Assembly (NCBI RefSeq): GCF_030551255.1
Contig: NZ_CP130630.1
Location: 2,337,501-2,401,500, forward strand
Reading direction: 5' to 3'
From: Streptomyces sp. NL15-2K
GTDB lineage: Bacteria > Actinomycetota > Actinomycetes > Streptomycetales > Streptomycetaceae
Length of the DNA stretch: 64,000 nucleotides
Notes under the pieces: model-generated
Told to the model about the DNA's origin: nothing
What the model saw: only the letters and a program-made list of their open reading frames with translations
Databases searched by the model: none
Made by a program: the position numbers and the translations under genes
Part shown: piece after piece, positions 61,378 through 64,000 of the stretch
Position numbering within the stretch: the first letter of the stretch is position 1
Layout of the letters: each line of letters begins with the position of its first letter

Positions 61378-64000
61378 ATGGCAGCCATACACGAGAGCAG
61401 TGCTCTCGGTCTGCTCGATGAAGAGATCCGCGAGCGGTTCGGTGATACGGCACGTTTCTCCGGGGGGCCGGCCGCCTCTCCACGCACGCTCGTCGACGTC
61501 TTCGACGCGTCCGTACGGTCGTATCCGGACGAACTCGCCCTGGACGACGGCACTACACGGCTCACGTACCGCGCGCTGGCCGTCGAGGTGGAGAACCTGC
61601 GGCGCAGGCTCGCGACCGCCGGGGTAGGCCTCGGTGACCGGGTGGGTATTCGGGTGCCCTCCGGGACCAATGACCTCTACGTGGCCATCCTCGCCGTGCT
61701 GGCTGCGGGTGCCGCCTACGTTCCCGTGGACGCCGAGGACCCGGACGAGCGGGCCGAGTTGGTGTTCGGGGAGGCGGACGTGCGGGCCGTCGTCGGGGCC
61801 GGTCATGAACTCACCGTGCACGGCGCCTGCGAACTGCCCGCCGCCCGGCCCGGCATCGAGCACGACGCGTGGATCATCTTCACCTCCGGGTCCACCGGGA
61901 AACCCAAGGGCGTAGCCGTCAGCCATCGCAGCGCCGCCGCCTTCGTGGACGCCGAGGCCGCGCTGTTCCTGACCGAGGATCCGATCGGGCCCGGGGACCG
62001 GGTCATGGCGGGGCTGTCCGTCGCCTTCGACGCGTCCTGCGAGGAGATGTGGCTGGCCTGGCGGTACGGGGCCTGTCTGGTGCCCGTGCCGCGCTCGCAG
62101 GTCAGGAGCGGTGCCGATCTCGGGCCCTGGCTGGTCGAGCAGGAGATCACCGTCGTGTCGACCGTGCCCACGCTGGCCGCGCTCTGGGAGCCCGAGACCC
62201 TCAACGACGTACGGCTGCTGATCTTCGGCGGTGAGGCATGCCCGCCGGAGCTGGCGCAGCGGCTGGTGACCGAGGGGCGCGAGGTGTGGAACACCTACGG
62301 GCCCACCGAGGCGACCGTCGTGGCCTGTGCCTCGCTGATGACCGGCGAGGAGCCGATCCGGATCGGGCTGCCGCTGGACGGCTGGGAGCTGGCCGTCGTC
62401 GACGAGGCCGGGGAGCCCGTGCCGATGGGTGCCGACGGGCAGTTGGTGATCGGCGGGGTCGGGCTCGCGCGGTACCTCGACGCCGAGAAGGACGCGGAGA
62501 AGTACGCGCCGCTCAAGTCCCTGGGCTGGGAGCGGGCGTATCGCAGCGGTGACCTCGTCAAGGCGGAGCCCGAGGGGCTGGTGTTCCTCGGGCGGGCCGA
62601 CGAGCAGATCAAGCTGGGCGGGCGGCGCATCGAGCTCGGTGAGGTGGACTCGGCGCTGCAGGCGCTGCCCGGTGTCGCCGGCGCCGCGGCAGCCGTACGG
62701 ACCGCCCGCAGCGGCAATCAACTGCTCGTCGGTTACATCGTGACGCAGGAGGGCTGGGACCACGCGGCGGCCGTCGAGAAGCTGCGGGCGGAACTGCCCG
62801 CCGCGCTCGTTCCGTTGCTCGCGCCGGTCGACGAGCTGCCGACCCGGACCAGCGGCAAGGTGGACCGCAATGCCTTGCCCTGGCCGCTGAAGGAGCTGGA
62901 GAGCGCCGGTCCGGTCGAGCAGCTGTACGGCACCGAGGCGTGGCTCGCCGAGCAGTGGAGCGAGGTGCTCGGCATCCCCGTGACGAGTGCGCGGGACGAC
63001 TTCTTCGCGATCGGCGGCAGCAGCCTGGCCGCCGCCCAGCTGACCACCAGGCTGCGCACCCGCTACCCGAGCGCCGCCGTCCTCGACATCTACCAGCAGC
63101 CCGTGCTGCGGAAGTTGGCCCGGCACCTGGAGGAGTCGGCGCAGGACGACGGTGCCGAACGTGTCGTCGCACCGGTTCCGGTACGCGCCCAGGTGATCCA
63201 GCTCCTGCTGATGATTCCGCTGTTCACCCTGATCGGGCTGCGCTGGACGGTGGCGCTCGCCGCTTTCGGGAACCTGCTCCCTGTCTACTCCTGGCTGCCG
63301 ACCGCCCCTTGGTGGCTCGTCGCGGCCGGGGCGGTTCTCCTCTTCAGCCCGCCGGGGCGCCTCGCGATCGCCGCGGGCGGGGCGCGGCTGCTCCTTCGGA
63401 AGGTGCGGCCGGGACGGTACGCACGCGGCGGCAGCGTGCATCTGCGGCTGTGGACCGCCGAGCGGCTCGCCGAGTTCAGCGGGGCGGCCTCGCTGACCGG
63501 GTCGTGGCTGGAGCGGTACGCGCGGGCGCTGGGTGCCAAGGTCGGCCCTGACGTGGACCTGCACTCGCTGCCGCCGGTCACCGGCATGCTCAAGCTGGGG
63601 CGGGGCGCGGCCGTGGAGTCCGAGGTCGACCTGTCCGGGTACTGGCTGGACGGCGACCGGCTGGAGATCGGCCCGGTCAAGGTGGGCGCGCACGCCGTCG
63701 TCGGCACGCGCAGCATGCTCTTCCCGGGCGCCCGGGTCGGCAAGCGGGCGGAGGTGGCGCCGGGATCGGCGGTCACCGGTCAGATTCCGACCGGGCAGCG
63801 GTGGGCCGGCGCTCCCGCGGTCAAGCTCGGCAAGGCCAAGCGGAACTGGCCCAAGGAGCGGCCGGTGCGGAGCACGTACTGGCGTGCGCTGTACGGCGTG
63901 GCCGGCTTCGCGGTCAACGCCCTGCCGGTGCTCTCGGGCGGGGCCGCGCTCCTCGTGGCCCACCCCTTCATCACCCCGGACGTGACCGTGAGCGGGATCG
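61378..64000 (+). CDS. Pls/PosA-type membrane-linked nonribosomal peptide synthetase (cut by window end)
   Basis: A large protein open to the window end (874 codons shown). It has a full adenylation domain (IIFTSGSTGKPKGVAVSH, NTYGPTEATV, YRSGDL, and the KVDRNALP lysine region), then a carrier domain with the phosphopantetheine serine in FFAIGGSSLAAAQL near residue 545, then membrane segments and hexapeptide-repeat-like sequence (VGAHAVVGTRSMLFPGARVG). This order, A-T-membrane tandem domain without condensation domain, is that of epsilon-poly-lysine synthetase and its common actinobacterial relatives. The ATG at 61378 has GAGGA about 4 nt upstream. The product is unknown. Confidence 0.88.
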   Translation, partial: MAAIHESSALGLLDEEIRERFGDTARFSGGPAASPRTLVDVFDASVRSYPDELALDDGTTRLTYRALAVEVENLRRRLATAGVGLGDRVGIRVPSGTNDLYVAILAVLAAGAAYVPVDAEDPDERAELVFGEADVRAVVGAGHELTVHGACELPAARPGIEHDAWIIFTSGSTGKPKGVAVSHRSAAAFVDAEAALFLTEDPIGPGDRVMAGLSVAFDASCEEMWLAWRYGACLVPVPRSQVRSGADLGPWLVEQEITVVSTVPTLAALWEPETLNDVRLLIFGGEACPPELAQRLVTEGREVWNTYGPTEATVVACASLMTGEEPIRIGLPLDGWELAVVDEAGEPVPMGADGQLVIGGVGLARYLDAEKDAEKYAPLKSLGWERAYRSGDLVKAEPEGLVFLGRADEQIKLGGRRIELGEVDSALQALPGVAGAAAAVRTARSGNQLLVGYIVTQEGWDHAAAVEKLRAELPAALVPLLAPVDELPTRTSGKVDRNALPWPLKELESAGPVEQLYGTEAWLAEQWSEVLGIPVTSARDDFFAIGGSSLAAAQLTTRLRTRYPSAAVLDIYQQPVLRKLARHLEESAQDDGAERVVAPVPVRAQVIQLLLMIPLFTLIGLRWTVALAAFGNLLPVYSWLPTAPWWLVAAGAVLLFSPPGRLAIAAGGARLLLRKVRPGRYARGGSVHLRLWTAERLAEFSGAASLTGSWLERYARALGAKVGPDVDLHSLPPVTGMLKLGRGAAVESEVDLSGYWLDGDRLEIGPVKVGAHAVVGTRSMLFPGARVGKRAEVAPGSAVTGQIPTGQRWAGAPAVKLGKAKRNWPKERPVRSTYWRALYGVAGFAVNALPVLSGGAALLVAHPFITPDVTVSGI

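Overview
This window is a chromosomal segment of a Streptomyces-type actinomycete. The DNA is very GC-rich with strong third-position GC bias, and many genes start with GTG. It encodes a complete Pup-proteasome locus, a mycothiol enzyme (MshC), two chaplins with a sortase-type tail, and the glycerol (gyl/glp) operon. Gene order matches, from memory, the conserved core of Streptomyces chromosomes, so most of it is vertically inherited. The one clear mobile element is an IS30-type insertion near 29-30 kb.

Layout. 0-3.6 kb: the 3' part of urea carboxylase plus allophanate hydrolase (ATP-dependent urea breakdown). 3.7-14 kb, minus strand: HelY-type RNA/DNA helicase, TatC, TatA, two small proteins, the WYL regulators PafC and PafB, two FKBP isomerases and the Pup ligase PafA. 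14-16.3 kb: an MFS transporter divergent from a LacI-family regulator. 16.4-22.5 kb, minus strand: proteasome PrcA and PrcB, an endonuclease VII-like protein, Pup, Dop and the ATPase Arc. 23-28.8 kb: ferredoxin, secreted hypothetical protein, TrmI, an M50 protease with CBS domains, a RecB-type nuclease and an orphan response regulator. 28.9-30.2 kb: the insertion sequence. 30.2-38.3 kb, minus strand: two paralogous peptide-binding lipoproteins, a HAD phosphatase and MetH. 38.5-43.7 kb: gylR, glpF, glpK, glpD. 43.9-53.7 kb: a FadR-type regulator, a PAC2 protein, a Tat-exported beta-propeller protein, mshC and its usual neighbours, CorA, a ferritin-like protein and an F420-type oxidoreductase. 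53.8-64 kb: aldo/keto reductase, a RecD2-like protein with broken ATPase motifs, two small conserved proteins, chaplins ChpC and ChpH, an M20 peptidase, tRNA-Leu(GAG) and the start of a Pls/PosA-type peptide synthetase.

How the parts connect. Dop deamidates Pup, PafA ligates it to target lysines, and Arc unfolds pupylated proteins into PrcBA. PafBC, encoded beside pafA, is the LexA-independent DNA-damage activator of actinobacteria. Two genes in this window carry its published promoter pattern (TTGTCRGTG-N8-TAnnnT): helY, and the RecB-like nuclease with one mismatch at the first base. GylR boxes lie in front of both gylR and glpF. chpH has a BldN-like promoter and a stem-loop at its predicted mRNA 5' end.

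Least ordinary items: the two PafBC-type promoters; the IS30 element sitting in the loop of a transcription terminator; the RecD2 homologue that has lost Walker A and B; the endonuclease VII domain inside the proteasome operon; the chpH leader; and several genes that look leaderless. All assignments come from reading the sequence and recalled family knowledge. No database search was run.
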